The notes below the pieces were generated by a model that saw only the letters and a program-made list of their open reading frames with translations, was not told the DNA's origin and did no database searches. From Flavobacteriia bacterium (GTDB lineage: Bacteria; Bacteroidota; Bacteroidia; Flavobacteriales_D; Crocinitomicaceae), in assembly GCA_947450325.1 (NCBI GenBank), contig CANFUT010000002.1, positions 146,203 to 210,202 of the forward strand: a stretch of DNA of 64,000 nt. Direction: 5' to 3'. Numbering within the stretch: position 1 is the stretch's first letter; every line of letters starts with the position of its first letter. Both the position numbers and the translations under genes were made by a program. Below are positions 37,095 through 46,574 of this stretch, piece after piece.

Positions 37095-38095
37095 GCAGAA
37101 TAATTAACATAGAAAATTATGAATCTTTTTATTTGGATTTCTTAGATGGAAATTTAAATGAAAATGATACTGCTCTTTTGTTGGCTTTTCTTGAAGAAAA
37201 TCCTTCGTTGAAAGTGAATGATTCTGAGTTCGCTTATTTTTCTTCCGAAGAATCAGTGCAACTAGATGGTTTCTCCAAGTCGCTGCTTAAATTTCAAGGG
37301 TTTGATCAGATAATCGATGCACAAAATATTGAATATTTTTTAATCGCTTCTGTTGAAAAGCAACTTTCGGAAGAAAAAGCAAGAGAATTGCAACAATTTT
37401 TAATTGAAAATCCTTCTTTTTTAATCGATTTGCAACAATTTGAAAAATCGCATTTGATTGCTGATAAGTCGATTATTTATCCAGATAAACAAAAATTGAA
37501 ACGTGGAATTGTTATTCCAATGTATGCGAGGTTCTTGGCTGCCGCAGCTGGAATCGCTTTGTTTTTTAGCATTTTAAACTTAAATCAAACTGATCAACCA
37601 AAAAGATTGGCGCATGGAGGAGGCAATAATTCAGTACAAGTAAATTCTAATCCGGAAGTTAAAAAAGAAATACAAACTGAATTGATTGCTACAACGACAT
37701 CTGCTATTGTGAATCATTTTTTAACACAGGAAGTAGAAACAAGAAGAGAAAAGTTATTGGAGAATACTCAACTAGAAAATATTGAACCATTAGGATTCAA
37801 ATCAATTCAAAAGATAAATAATCAGCCATTATTAAATGACATTGCAATTGCTTACATCAAACCTTTTGCAGCTGAAAAAATATCCGATGATTTGAATGAA
37901 AATACTTTCGCAGCGGTAGAAATGAAAAATCCAATTCTCTCTGTTACCAATAAAATTGGCGAAGCAATCAATCAACAAGTGGAATTTAAAACATCAAAAG
38001 CAGCAAAGAAGAAACCTGGTGGATTTCTTTTTAGAATAGGAAAATTTGAAATTTCAAGAAAAGTTTACGACAATACTTCTATAGCTGTAAAGTAG
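37091..38095 (+). CDS. Putative membrane anti-sigma factor
   Basis: 334 aa. The N-terminal 140 residues are acidic and helical, with two similar 'LLLAFLEENPSL' and 'LQQFLIENPSF' pieces typical of zinc-free anti-sigma heads in Bacteroidota. One membrane segment follows at about 143-163 (MYARFLAAAAGIALFFSIL). The rest is presumably periplasmic and ends with a basic GGFLFRIGKFEISRK tail. No catalytic residue is seen. The call rests on the 4-bp overlap with the ECF gene and the single-span topology. Confidence 0.75.
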   Translation: MSRIINIENYESFYLDFLDGNLNENDTALLLAFLEENPSLKVNDSEFAYFSSEESVQLDGFSKSLLKFQGFDQIIDAQNIEYFLIASVEKQLSEEKARELQQFLIENPSFLIDLQQFEKSHLIADKSIIYPDKQKLKRGIVIPMYARFLAAAAGIALFFSILNLNQTDQPKRLAHGGGNNSVQVNSNPEVKKEIQTELIATTTSAIVNHFLTQEVETRREKLLENTQLENIEPLGFKSIQKINNQPLLNDIAIAYIKPFAAEKISDDLNENTFAAVEMKNPILSVTNKIGEAINQQVEFKTSKAAKKKPGGFLFRIGKFEISRKVYDNTSIAVK

Positions 38096-38455
38096 TTAAA
38101 CCAAAGGATAAAAAGCATCTTCAATGTGCTCAATGTCTGAACGATAACCGTTGTGAACAATAGAAATAATATCAAATCTTGTTTCACTGTGAATATTTTT
38201 TTCAAAAATATAGGCATTTGCTACTTTGATGATTTGTTTTTGTTTACTGCGTGTAACCGCTCTCCAAGGTTCACCTATTTCAGCAGTTTGTCTTGTTTTA
38301 ACCTCTACGACAATTAATTTTCCATCAGCTTCGCAAATAATATCAGCTTCAAGTTTTCCGAAACGATAATTTCTTGCTAAAATCTTGTATTTTTTCATCA
38401 ATAGATATTCGGCAGCTTTTCGTTCGCCCAAAATACCAAGTTCTTGTTGTGTCAT
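38096..38455 (-). CDS. YraN/UPF0102 family nuclease-fold protein
   Basis: 119 aa. It begins LGILGERKAAEYLLMKKYKIL and has the restriction-endonuclease-like core EADIICEADGKLIVVEVKTRQ, where D and E-x-K match the PD-(D/E)xK metal site. The block ending RFDIISIV is also typical. The function of this universal family is still unsettled; a DNA-processing role is assumed. The stop directly abuts the stop of the convergent anti-sigma gene with no spacer. Confidence 0.9.
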   Translation of the reverse strand: MTQQELGILGERKAAEYLLMKKYKILARNYRFGKLEADIICEADGKLIVVEVKTRQTAEIGEPWRAVTRSKQKQIIKVANAYIFEKNIHSETRFDIISIVHNGYRSDIEHIEDAFYPLV

Positions 38456-38598
38456 TGTAAAAGGTTTATTGTCCTACTTATATAAAGTTAAGTATTCTGT
38501 TTTAAATCGCAATACTTGAAAATCTTTTTTTAATTAAAGTGATCTTTTTTGGAATTTAAATATAAATTTCTATCTTTCCATTAATTAATTGACAATTC

Positions 38599-40038
38599 AT
38601 GAGAAAACTATTACTTTTTTTAAGCATAACAACTGTTGTGACTTTAAATTCTCAAACTACGTTATTTCAAGATGATTTTGAAGCTGTTAACAACAATTGG
38701 AGTTTAAATGGTGGTGCGGGTGACAATCAATGGATTATTAGCAATGTTTTTACTGGTGATGCTTTTGGTGGAATAATCATTGTTCCAACTCCCAATGAAC
38801 CGTCATCTTTTAATGGAGGCATCAATAGTAATTATTTGCATATTTATAATCAGCCGATTTGCGGCACAATTGCTTGCAACGCTAATTTTGATACTGGTTC
38901 TATTTCGGATCAAGTGGCAACAATGACAAATTCTATAAATACGGTTGGGAAGAGTAATATCAACTTCAATTTTTGGTATTTGTGCGCAGGCGATCCATCT
39001 ATTTCTTATGGATTTGTCGAATATTCTACAAATGGGACTACTTGGACGCAAATAGGAGGAGAATTAAGTGGTGTTTCGACTTGGACACAACTGAACTTAA
39101 CAGATGTTGCGTTTGACAATCAAGCAAATTTGAAATTCAGATTTCATTGGATTAACGGCGCTACTGGTGCAGATCCTGCTTTTTCTGTTGATGAATTGAA
39201 GATTACAGGAGTTGACAATAATCAAGCTGTTATCGCAACGAGCACACCTAGTCTTTTAAGCGCTTGTTATGGGACAGACATCAATCTTTCTGTTCCTTTT
39301 TCAGCGATGGGAAGTTATGGTGCAGGGAATATTTTTACTGCTGAACTTTCAAATGCAACAGGTTCATTTAATTCTCCAACAATCATCGGAAACTTGAATT
39401 CGGCTTCCAACGGTAATCAAACGATTGATGCAATCATCCCTTCAGGCACAGTGGCAGGAAATGGTTACCGAATAAGAGTCACTTCTTCTTCTCCTTCAGC
39501 AATTGGGACAGATAATGGGCTTGATTTTGTGATTCATTCACTTCCATTTATCGTGGTAACTTCTGATCCAGCAAACGGAACAATAAATCAAGGTGAAACA
39601 ATCTATTTAACTGCAAACGGTGCAATAGATTATCTGTGGAGTCCATCATCCATTTTAAGCAGTACTGTAGGTGCTTCGGTTTTTTCTTCACCGTCAGTAT
39701 CAAGTATAGTATCAGTTGTAGGAACGGATCAAAATGGTTGTTCTAGTTCATCAGTGTTTAACGTCACAGTGAATTCAACATCAGGAATTATTGAAGAAAA
39801 AAACATTTTAAATTTGGTTATTTATCCTAATCCAACAAATGCTTATTTTGAGATTCTAAGAAGTTCTACTGATCCAATTGATAAATTGATTATCAAAGAT
39901 AATAAAGGAAAAAAGGTGAAATCCTATGATAAACCTAAACCTGAAATGTTTTTTGTAGACGGATTGTCTTCAGGAGAATATTTCGTTTCAGTTAAAATTG
40001 GAACAGTTATAAATGTCTTGAAGCTCATTGTACCTTAA
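38599..40038 (+). CDS. Secreted T9SS cargo protein of unknown function
   Basis: 479 aa. Signal peptide at about 1-18 (ending NSQT). Next comes a beta-rich domain starting LFQDDFEAVNNNWSLNGG, like the 'choice-of-anchor' or MAM-like jelly-roll modules seen in Bacteroidota surface proteins, then Ig-like repeats rich in Ser/Thr. The last 75 residues (LVIYPNPTNAYFEI to LSSGEYFVSVKIGTV) are a type A T9SS sorting domain, so it should reach the cell surface or medium. No enzymatic motif is visible; adhesion is a guess. Confidence 0.83.
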   Translation: MRKLLLFLSITTVVTLNSQTTLFQDDFEAVNNNWSLNGGAGDNQWIISNVFTGDAFGGIIIVPTPNEPSSFNGGINSNYLHIYNQPICGTIACNANFDTGSISDQVATMTNSINTVGKSNINFNFWYLCAGDPSISYGFVEYSTNGTTWTQIGGELSGVSTWTQLNLTDVAFDNQANLKFRFHWINGATGADPAFSVDELKITGVDNNQAVIATSTPSLLSACYGTDINLSVPFSAMGSYGAGNIFTAELSNATGSFNSPTIIGNLNSASNGNQTIDAIIPSGTVAGNGYRIRVTSSSPSAIGTDNGLDFVIHSLPFIVVTSDPANGTINQGETIYLTANGAIDYLWSPSSILSSTVGASVFSSPSVSSIVSVVGTDQNGCSSSSVFNVTVNSTSGIIEEKNILNLVIYPNPTNAYFEILRSSTDPIDKLIIKDNKGKKVKSYDKPKPEMFFVDGLSSGEYFVSVKIGTVINVLKLIVP

Positions 40039-40060
40039 ATATTTCTAAAGAATTGGATTT

Positions 40061-41470
40061 CTATTTGTGAATATATCCCTGTTCACCTTTTCTAATATTG
40101 TCAAACATCCACATGTAATTGTAGAGCATGTGACTATCAATAAAATTCTTAATTGGCCAATAATCTGGGAAAAACACCCTTCCGCCTTTGTCGCTAGGAA
40201 CTTTTTCAAGTCCAAAAACTTGACTTTGAGGTGCAATTCCATCTTGTTGCCAAACTGGGTCAGCATTTGGTTGATCTAAATTTGTACCGTACTGCCAAAC
40301 TTCTTCAAACATCGACCAATCTGCACCTCCAACACAAGCACTCTCTGGAGCGATGATATACATTTTTCCAAAAATTACTTTCCCTTTCAGTTCATCTATA
40401 AAACCTAATGCATAAGAATATCCCATGCTGTGACATACAATGTCAACTGTATCCAATGTTTTGTTGCAATCCAATGAGTTACATTTCGCAATCAAAAAAG
40501 CTTTCCCTGCGATTTTTCCTTGTTCTCGGCGTTCATTGAATCCTCGAATATTCGGCTTTGAATTCAAGATTTTGTAAAAGTCTTTTTTAGAAAATGTCTT
40601 TACAGCGGCGATGCTAATGCCAAAATTTACCATCGATTTGTGACCAGAAGTCCGAATGGTTTGATTTCCGTCGATGTAAAAACTCTCGTCAGGTTCAAGC
40701 CTCTTTTTGAATGCTTTGTCGATTCCCAACCAATATCCAAATCTATCGTTGCACGTAACAATGTTATCACTGTTGTCGTTGTTTTTATTCGGTCCTCGAT
40801 AGCCATTTGAAAACACTAAAAATCTTCTTGGATTGGATTTTCCTTCTCCAAGGAATGATTTTGTAACATTCTCTTTTAAATAATTGAAGATTTCTTGTTT
40901 GACAATTTCCGAATTTTGATTGAAGTACGAATGAATCGTATAGTGATTTTCAGCTAAGATTCTATTTTCAAACGGAATCAATTGAATAGAGTCACTCGAT
41001 TTGACAAACTGGATGGAAGAATCCGAATAATGATTGAAATACAATACTGGTTTTTCAATTGTACTAGACCATTTGTTGTTCTTTTTATAAAATATAACGC
41101 TAGATAATTCTGTATATTTAGTTGATTTTATCGGAAATTTGTATTTTTTTATTTTAGTTGAATCAATGTTGTATTCGAAGTGTTTTCCACATTTTTTGTT
41201 GTTTGTTTTTTCAATAAGCGACAAAACAGCATATTGTGCATCAAATAAATACAAAGATTCGCTTTGCTTTTTGCAATTCAGTTCAACCTCGTGATTTCTT
41301 TTGTATGGCTGATTTATTTTTGCATTTAATATTGTACTGTCGTTTTTTATTTCCCAAAAATAGTAGGCAACCATACCACCAATTTTTTTATTTTTGGAGT
41401 TTTGGTTTTCTTGACTAAATATCAAGAGATTACAACAAAAGATTAATATAAGTCCTAACCAATATTTCAT
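40061..41470 (-). CDS. Secreted alpha/beta-hydrolase-like protein
   Basis: 469 aa from the ATG at 41470, which gives a clean signal peptide (MKYWLGLILIFCCNLLIFSQ); the frame is open further upstream to 41575 but that extension is unlike a protein start. In the C-terminal half, a hydrophobic strand leads to VDIVCHSMGYSYALGFID, where CHSMG is a nucleophile elbow with Cys in place of the first Gly. FLVFSNGYRGPNKN earlier could be the oxyanion strand. It is probably a lipase/esterase-type hydrolase in the periplasm or on the surface. I do not recognise a named family. Confidence 0.6.
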   Translation of the reverse strand: MKYWLGLILIFCCNLLIFSQENQNSKNKKIGGMVAYYFWEIKNDSTILNAKINQPYKRNHEVELNCKKQSESLYLFDAQYAVLSLIEKTNNKKCGKHFEYNIDSTKIKKYKFPIKSTKYTELSSVIFYKKNNKWSSTIEKPVLYFNHYSDSSIQFVKSSDSIQLIPFENRILAENHYTIHSYFNQNSEIVKQEIFNYLKENVTKSFLGEGKSNPRRFLVFSNGYRGPNKNNDNSDNIVTCNDRFGYWLGIDKAFKKRLEPDESFYIDGNQTIRTSGHKSMVNFGISIAAVKTFSKKDFYKILNSKPNIRGFNERREQGKIAGKAFLIAKCNSLDCNKTLDTVDIVCHSMGYSYALGFIDELKGKVIFGKMYIIAPESACVGGADWSMFEEVWQYGTNLDQPNADPVWQQDGIAPQSQVFGLEKVPSDKGGRVFFPDYWPIKNFIDSHMLYNYMWMFDNIRKGEQGYIHK

Positions 41471-41652
41471 ACTTAAGTTATTCAACGAAAATAGATGGTA
41501 ATAAGTATAATGAAAAAAGAATTCGTGTTGTAAAAGTATAAATTTAGTCCACAATAAACCGTTTTCAACTTTCATTTTTAAAAAGTCTTTTGAATGAGCA
41601 TGTTTTTAGATTTGATTCTTTTCGTAAATGTATTTTTCAAATAAAATTCTCT

Positions 41653-41660
41653 TAAATTTG
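41653..41660 (+). promoter_or_regulatory. Putative -7 element of the yebC gene
   Basis: TAAATTTG matches TAnnTTTG, 27 nt before the ATG at 41688. Confidence 0.45.
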
Positions 41661-41687
41661 CGCACTTGAAACAGAAATAAAAATACC

Positions 41688-42398
41688 ATGGGAAGAGCGT
41701 TTGAATACCGCAGAGCATCTAAAGAAAAGCGTTGGGACAAAATGTCTAAATTATTTCCAAAACTTGGAAAAGCAATCACAATGGCTGCTAAAGAAGGAGG
41801 TGGTGATCCTGACATGAATGGAAAATTGCGTACAGCGATTCAAAATGCCAAGGCTCAAAATATGCCTAAAGACAATATTGACAACGCAATCAAAAGAGCC
41901 ACTCAAAAAGACATGGCTAACTTTTCCGAAATCAATTACGAGGGAAAAGGTCCGCACGGTGTTTTGATTTTTGTTGAGTGTGCAACTGATAATCCAACAC
42001 GAACGGTTGCAAATGTTAAATCTTATTTCAATAAATCTGGAGGACAAGTGGTGCCAAATGGACAATTGGAATTCATGTTTAATCGTAAATCTGTTTTCGA
42101 AATTGTAAAATCAGATGCGATTAATCCAGAAGAATTGGAATTAGAGTTGATTGACGCTGGTTGTGAAGAGATTGAAGTAACCGAAGAGCATGTAATTGTT
42201 TATGGCGATTTTACTTCATTTGGAACACTAGCAAAAGCTTTGGAGGACTTGAGTATTGACGTTCAAAAATCTAGTTTACAACGTATTCCAACTTCTCCTG
42301 TTGAATTTTCAGAGGAAGAATTGGTGTCAATTGAAAAATTGCTAGACAAAATTGAAGATGACGATGATATTCAACAAGTTTTTACGAATATCGCTTAA
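41688..42398 (+). CDS. YebC/PmpR family protein (TACO1-like)
   Basis: 236 aa. The opening [21 protein letters not shown] and the block [20 protein letters not shown] mark the YebC family; [23 protein letters not shown] is the central signature. Members were named as transcription regulators, but recent work on some homologues assigns a role in relieving ribosome stalling at proline stretches; which applies here is unknown. It is flanked by a -7 element and a strong terminator, so it is probably monocistronic. Confidence 0.92.
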   Translation: MGRAFEYRRASKEKRWDKMSKLFPKLGKAITMAAKEGGGDPDMNGKLRTAIQNAKAQNMPKDNIDNAIKRATQKDMANFSEINYEGKGPHGVLIFVECATDNPTRTVANVKSYFNKSGGQVVPNGQLEFMFNRKSVFEIVKSDAINPEELELELIDAGCEEIEVTEEHVIVYGDFTSFGTLAKALEDLSIDVQKSSLQRIPTSPVEFSEEELVSIEKLLDKIEDDDDIQQVFTNIA

Positions 42399-42417
42399 TT
42401 GTTAAAAATATAATTTG

Positions 42418-42452
42418 AAAAGAGTTACATCAATCGTGTAACTCTTTTTTTT
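42418..42452 (+). terminator. Rho-independent terminator after yebC
   Basis: Perfect 12-bp arms AAAAGAGTTACA (42418-42429) and TGTAACTCTTTT (42437-42448) with a 7-nt loop, followed by more T to 42452. Confidence 0.9.
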
Positions 42453-42608
42453 GTTTCAAACTTTTCTACAAAATTTTGCGATGTATTTAGGGAAATGAAC
42501 ATGTTATTATCCCCATTTTTATGCCCGAATTGATCTTCGATTTTTAGAAAAATTTACCCCAATTGAAACTTATTTAGAATAATTCCACCGTTCAATTTGA
42601 ATCCTCCG

Positions 42609-42616
42609 TAAATTTG
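42609..42616 (+). promoter_or_regulatory. -7 element 4 nt before the start of the conserved unknown gene
   Basis: TAAATTTG matches TAnnTTTG; the ATG at 42621 follows after CACC. Transcription would begin at the start codon. Confidence 0.5.
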
Positions 42617-42620
42617 CACC

Positions 42621-42980
42621 ATGGATTATGATATTGAAATACGTTTCCAAGCGCTAACTAAGAAAATCGAAGGGATTTTTGGTGAAGGATTGGATGTTCA
42701 AACCATTTTATTCTTGATTGGTGTTCAAGAATTGGAATTGGGATATAAAAAGTTTAAAAAACACGAGAAGACAGATTTAATGCATGTGGCAATTTGTACT
42801 TTACTAGAACCACATGGTTATTATACTTTTGTTGGAAGAGATGAAGAAAATTGGCCACATTTTGAACTGAATAAAGCGCTGCCAGCGTTAACCGAACGCG
42901 AACAGCAACATTTAATCAAAGAAGCTATTTTAGATTATTTTGAAAGCAACGAAATCTTTGAAACGAAAATAGAAGAATAG
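42621..42980 (+). CDS. Conserved protein of unknown function upstream of rseP
   Basis: 119 aa, soluble, no signal peptide. Amphipathic helical text (DIEIRFQALTKKIEGIFGEGLD, FLIGVQELELGYKKFKKHEK) followed by HVAICTLLEPHGYYTFVGRDEENWPHFEL and an acidic C-terminus. I believe related proteins occur next to rseP in other Bacteroidota, but I cannot name a family. It is only 39 nt before rseP, so a link with envelope proteolysis is possible. No catalytic motif seen. Confidence 0.75.
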   Translation: MDYDIEIRFQALTKKIEGIFGEGLDVQTILFLIGVQELELGYKKFKKHEKTDLMHVAICTLLEPHGYYTFVGRDEENWPHFELNKALPALTEREQQHLIKEAILDYFESNEIFETKIEE

Positions 42981-42992
42981 GATTCAAAGCCT

Positions 42993-43000
42993 TATATTTG
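42993..43000 (+). promoter_or_regulatory. Putative -7 element of rseP
   Basis: TATATTTG matches TAnnTTTG, 19 nt before the rseP ATG, so rseP may also be transcribed separately from the gene upstream. Confidence 0.45.
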
Positions 43001-43019
43001 TCACTTATTAATTATACAC

Positions 43020-44552
43020 ATGGATTTTTGGATCAGAGCCGCACAATTAGTGCTTTCTTTATCAATACTCGTCGTCCTTCACGAATTTGGACATTACATT
43101 CCCGCTAAAATATTTAAAACCAGAGTTGAGAAATTTTATTTGTTTTTCAATCCTTGGTTTTCGCTTTTTAAGAAAAAAGTTGGAGAAACTGAATGGGGAA
43201 TTGGTTGGCTTCCATTGGGAGGATATGTAAAAATTGCTGGAATGGTGGATGAATCCATGGATAAAGAGCAATTGGCTTTGCCTGCGCAACCATGGGAATT
43301 TCGTTCCAAAAAAGCTTGGCAACGTTTAATCATTATGATTGGTGGTGTTACCGTTAACTTGATTTTAGGAATCTTGATTTACATTTTTGTTGTTTTCGCT
43401 TACGGTGTCGAAACGATTGATTCCAAAGATTTAAAAGCTGGATTGGCAGTTCATCCTTACATGGAGCAATTTGGAATCAAATCAGGCGATGTTTTGCTTG
43501 AAGTTGAAGGAAAACCATTGAACAAGGCAACAGATGGAACTGCTGAGTTGCTTTTGAGAGGTGCTCACAAAGTGAAAGTGCAACATCCAGACGGCAAAAT
43601 CCAAAATATCGTTTTACCTGCTGACATTGATTACAAACTTTTCGAAAACGGTGCATTTCCTGTTTTTTCTCTTCGAATGAAAGCTGAAAAAATAGACCAC
43701 GTAATTGCAGTCGAAGAATTTGCTGAACAAAATTTAGATTTGAAATCGGGAGATATTATTTACAAAATCAATAATATAACAACCGATAAAATTGAGGATT
43801 TAAATAAATTAATCGAAAGCAAAGCGCAAACAGAAGTTGTTTCAATCAGAGAAAAAGATACAATTAAAGGGAAAATTTCAAGTAAGATTTTCACCAAAAA
43901 AGTACTGCCAGTTATTCCAGCTTTGGTTGCGGGACTGAAAAAAGGAGATAAATTTTTGACAATCAATGATTCTGAAATTGTTTACCATGATCAGATTCAA
44001 GCTGAAATGTATAAAAACAAAGGGAAGAAAGTCACTTTTACTGTCTTAAGAAATAACCAAAAAGTGGAACTTTCATCCGTGGTTTCTAAATCTGGTTTAC
44101 TTGGTTTTCTGCCTAAAGAAATGAAGGCAATTGACAAATCAGCTATCAAAACGACTTATTACTCATTTGGAGAAAGTATCCAACGTGGATGGAACATGGG
44201 ATTCATCACTTTGGGAGATTATACAGGACAATTGAAGTTCTTATTTACCAAAAAAGGAGCTACTTCAGTTGGTGGTTTTGGATCAATCGGAAAAATGTTT
44301 CCAACTACTTGGAATTGGCAAATTTTCTGGATGAATACAGCTTTCATTTCAATTGTGTTGGCTTTTATGAATATTCTTCCAATTCCAGCACTAGACGGTG
44401 GCCACGTGGTATTTTTAATCTACGAAATCATCACTGGGAAAGAAGCACCTCAAAAAGTATTAGAATACGCCCAATATGTCGGATTTATGTTGTTGTTAGG
44501 TTTGTTAATCTACGCCAACGGAAACGATATTTACAGCGCGTTTTTTAAATAG
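43020..44552 (+). CDS. rseP: Site-2 protease RseP
   Basis: 510 aa. The zinc-protease motif HEFGH is at residues 21-25 in the first membrane segment, and the third zinc ligand is in IPALDGGHVVFLIYE near residue 460. Two PDZ-like regions (about 140-330) lie between. The cleavage of membrane-bound anti-sigma factors is its classical job, so the ECF/anti-sigma pair at 36609-38095 is a possible client (inference). Length and layout are normal for Bacteroidota. A bidirectional terminator follows 19 nt after the stop. Confidence 0.93.
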   Translation: MDFWIRAAQLVLSLSILVVLHEFGHYIPAKIFKTRVEKFYLFFNPWFSLFKKKVGETEWGIGWLPLGGYVKIAGMVDESMDKEQLALPAQPWEFRSKKAWQRLIIMIGGVTVNLILGILIYIFVVFAYGVETIDSKDLKAGLAVHPYMEQFGIKSGDVLLEVEGKPLNKATDGTAELLLRGAHKVKVQHPDGKIQNIVLPADIDYKLFENGAFPVFSLRMKAEKIDHVIAVEEFAEQNLDLKSGDIIYKINNITTDKIEDLNKLIESKAQTEVVSIREKDTIKGKISSKIFTKKVLPVIPALVAGLKKGDKFLTINDSEIVYHDQIQAEMYKNKGKKVTFTVLRNNQKVELSSVVSKSGLLGFLPKEMKAIDKSAIKTTYYSFGESIQRGWNMGFITLGDYTGQLKFLFTKKGATSVGGFGSIGKMFPTTWNWQIFWMNTAFISIVLAFMNILPIPALDGGHVVFLIYEIITGKEAPQKVLEYAQYVGFMLLLGLLIYANGNDIYSAFFK

Positions 44553-44571
44553 TAATTGAAGAGAATTATAT

Positions 44572-44605
44572 AAAAAAACCGCTTCAAATTTGGAGCGGTT
44601 TTTTT
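44572..44605. terminator. Bidirectional terminator between rseP and the thioesterase gene
   Basis: AACCGCT (44577-44583) pairs with AGCGGTT (44594-44600); flanking A and T runs extend the stem and give U-tracts for both convergent transcripts. Confidence 0.88.
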
Positions 44606-44607
44606 GT

Positions 44608-45084
44608 TTACATATAATCTTTCAAAAAAGGTGACATCTCAACTTCAATGTCTTGTCGCAATTGCATCAAACGTTTAGCATATTGTTCCATGTGCTTTTC
44701 GCGTTCAGTATCTGGGATAAATTTCCTCGTTGGTCTAGGTTTACCATCTTCATCGACAGATACAAAAACAATCACGCAATGTGTCGTTTTCACAAATTTT
44801 GCATCTGACATTTTGCGAGAAAAAACATCTACCGCGATGTGAATACTTGAAGAACCAGTATAAATTACACGAGCCATAATTTTGACCAAATTTCCGATTT
44901 GAATCGGTTGATAAAACCGAATTCCGCCAACGTAAACCGTTACGCAATAACCTTCTGCCCAGGTAGAAGCGCAAGCATATGCAGCTTGGTCAATCCATTT
45001 CATCACAGCACCACCGTGAACTTTACCGCCAAAATTGACATCAGAAGGTTCGCTTACAAATTGAAAAGTTATTTTGTCTTGCAT
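44608..45084 (-). CDS. Acyl-CoA thioesterase (hotdog fold, YciA/BFIT-like)
   Basis: 158 aa. The hotdog signature NFGGKVHGGAVMKWIDQAAYACA, with the Asp of the helix, is followed by the strands VTVYVGGIRFYQPIQIGNLVKIMARV and YTGSSSIHIAVDVFSR. The C-terminal VSVDEDGKPRPTRKFIP is typical of cytosolic acyl-CoA thioesterases. It hydrolyses acyl-CoA to free fatty acid and CoA; chain length is not predictable. It is convergent with rseP. Confidence 0.88.
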   Translation of the reverse strand: MQDKITFQFVSEPSDVNFGGKVHGGAVMKWIDQAAYACASTWAEGYCVTVYVGGIRFYQPIQIGNLVKIMARVIYTGSSSIHIAVDVFSRKMSDAKFVKTTHCVIVFVSVDEDGKPRPTRKFIPDTEREKHMEQYAKRLMQLRQDIEVEMSPFLKDYM

Positions 45085-45238
45085 GGGATTTTGTATTAAA
45101 CTTAGATTATTCTAGATATAAATAAGTTTAAAAGTACAAAAGACTAACGGATCTTCGAATCAATTTTGGCTAATATACTAGACAAATAGTCGAAAAATGA
45201 AATTAAATAGCCAATATATTGGTTAATTTAGAATCTAA

Positions 45239-46507
45239 CTACAGCCAATTAAAAAACGTTAAATAACCTCTTTTGGTAATATTTGATTTAATTTCTTTTG
45301 TTAATTCGGCTGGATTTACAGCGTAATAAAAAAGACCATCATACTCGCGACTAAAATTATCTAACCTACTTAAAGTTGTGATTTTATCAATCGTTGATTT
45401 ACTAATTTTTCGGGTTTTGAAAAGGGTATATTCTTCAATTAATTTTACACGTTCCAATGAACCTTTTAAGTAGAAGATGTCTTTTCCTTTAGTTTTTGAA
45501 TAAATCGAATCAATACAATTTAATACCAAATCATATTGATGAATTAAAGTAAGTCCTTCACATATCCAAAATTCAAAAAATGGATATTCTGTGGTTTCAA
45601 AATAAGTTCTTGAGGCATTAATGCGCTCTAGAATTGTTTCCAAATCATTGCCTTCCTGAAGAAATTGATTTAAAAGTAAAACATTGTAAGCACGCGCTAC
45701 TGTAATTGGATGAATGGCAGCATTAAAATCAATGCTTTCAATTGTAGAAATATATTTGTTTGCAGCTTCAAAATCTTCCATGATCAGCTTGCGCCAAGCC
45801 AGAATACTGCTTGAAAATAAAAGATCTTGAGGTATAGTTGAATTTTTGTGATAAAATTCAATGGCTTTATAATGCTTAACGATTAAGAAATCCATATCTA
45901 CAAACAACTCAAAATAGTAGAAACGTGCGTTTGGATTTTTTGCCCATTCTTCCCACAAAAGCTCGCTAATTTCTGAATGGTTTCTAACATGAATACCAAT
46001 CGTTTGAATTAGAAAATAAAGATTCGTATTTAAATAATGGTCACCATTAAAAACCCTTCTTAATTTAAATAAATCTTTTAAAAAGTTTACATCTTCTCTC
46101 TTAAAAGAAAAAAGAACTACAGAATTCATTAAATTGAATACAAGTTCATCAGAATCGAGTTGATGAAGGCAAGATTCTATATATGAGATTGTAAACCTTT
46201 CTTTTTGTTGGATTTCAAGTTGTAAATTATAAATTAAGCTTAACTTATTTTTAGATGCTTTTTCGTTGAGAAATTCAGCGTAATAATTGAATTCACAGTA
46301 CTTTGCTAAAATATCTAATGTTGAGTTTGATATGGAAGTTGAATTTTTTTCGCCAGCCAAATCAAATAAACGACGAAGCGTATTATAGCTAATTTTTTGT
46401 TTCGTTTTTTCGTAGATTGCTAAACTCAATGCTTCACAATCAGGTCTATTCGATATTTTTTTTCCGAATATATTTTCTATTTCTTCTTTTAAGTCATCGA
46501 AATTCAT
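45239..46507 (-). CDS. Putative HTH regulator with TPR-like C-terminal region
   Basis: 422 aa from the ATG at 46507; a TTG at 46534 is open too, but it sits within a likely -7 element (CACATTTG on the minus strand). Residues 1-90 look like a DNA-binding head: DCEALSLAIYEKTKQKISYNTLRRLFDL, then ISNSTLDILAKYCEFNYYAEFL, a pattern I associate with Bacteroidota HTH proteins. The remainder is helical and repeat-like, possibly TPR. No receptor or kinase motifs. It is divergent from the SUMF1-like gene, with a tandem decamer between them. Confidence 0.6.
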   Translation of the reverse strand: MNFDDLKEEIENIFGKKISNRPDCEALSLAIYEKTKQKISYNTLRRLFDLAGEKNSTSISNSTLDILAKYCEFNYYAEFLNEKASKNKLSLIYNLQLEIQQKERFTISYIESCLHQLDSDELVFNLMNSVVLFSFKREDVNFLKDLFKLRRVFNGDHYLNTNLYFLIQTIGIHVRNHSEISELLWEEWAKNPNARFYYFELFVDMDFLIVKHYKAIEFYHKNSTIPQDLLFSSSILAWRKLIMEDFEAANKYISTIESIDFNAAIHPITVARAYNVLLLNQFLQEGNDLETILERINASRTYFETTEYPFFEFWICEGLTLIHQYDLVLNCIDSIYSKTKGKDIFYLKGSLERVKLIEEYTLFKTRKISKSTIDKITTLSRLDNFSREYDGLFYYAVNPAELTKEIKSNITKRGYLTFFNWL

Positions 46508-46531
46508 TCTTCTCACCGAAATTTTAAGTTG

Positions 46532-46539
46532 CAAATGTG
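46532..46539 (-). promoter_or_regulatory. Possible -7 element of the HTH regulator gene
   Basis: The minus strand reads CACATTTG, one mismatch from TAnnTTTG. It ends 24 nt before the ATG at 46507. Confidence 0.3.
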
Positions 46540-46574
46540 TGAACTTTTTATCGTTTTTAGAAATTGTAAAAAAG

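Noticed and set aside
41471..41575. N-terminal extension of the hydrolase-like protein
   Set aside because: It would hide the clean signal peptide that starts at 41470.
44189..44548. 119-codon open frame within rseP
   Set aside because: It is an out-of-frame shadow of the conserved C-terminal part of rseP.
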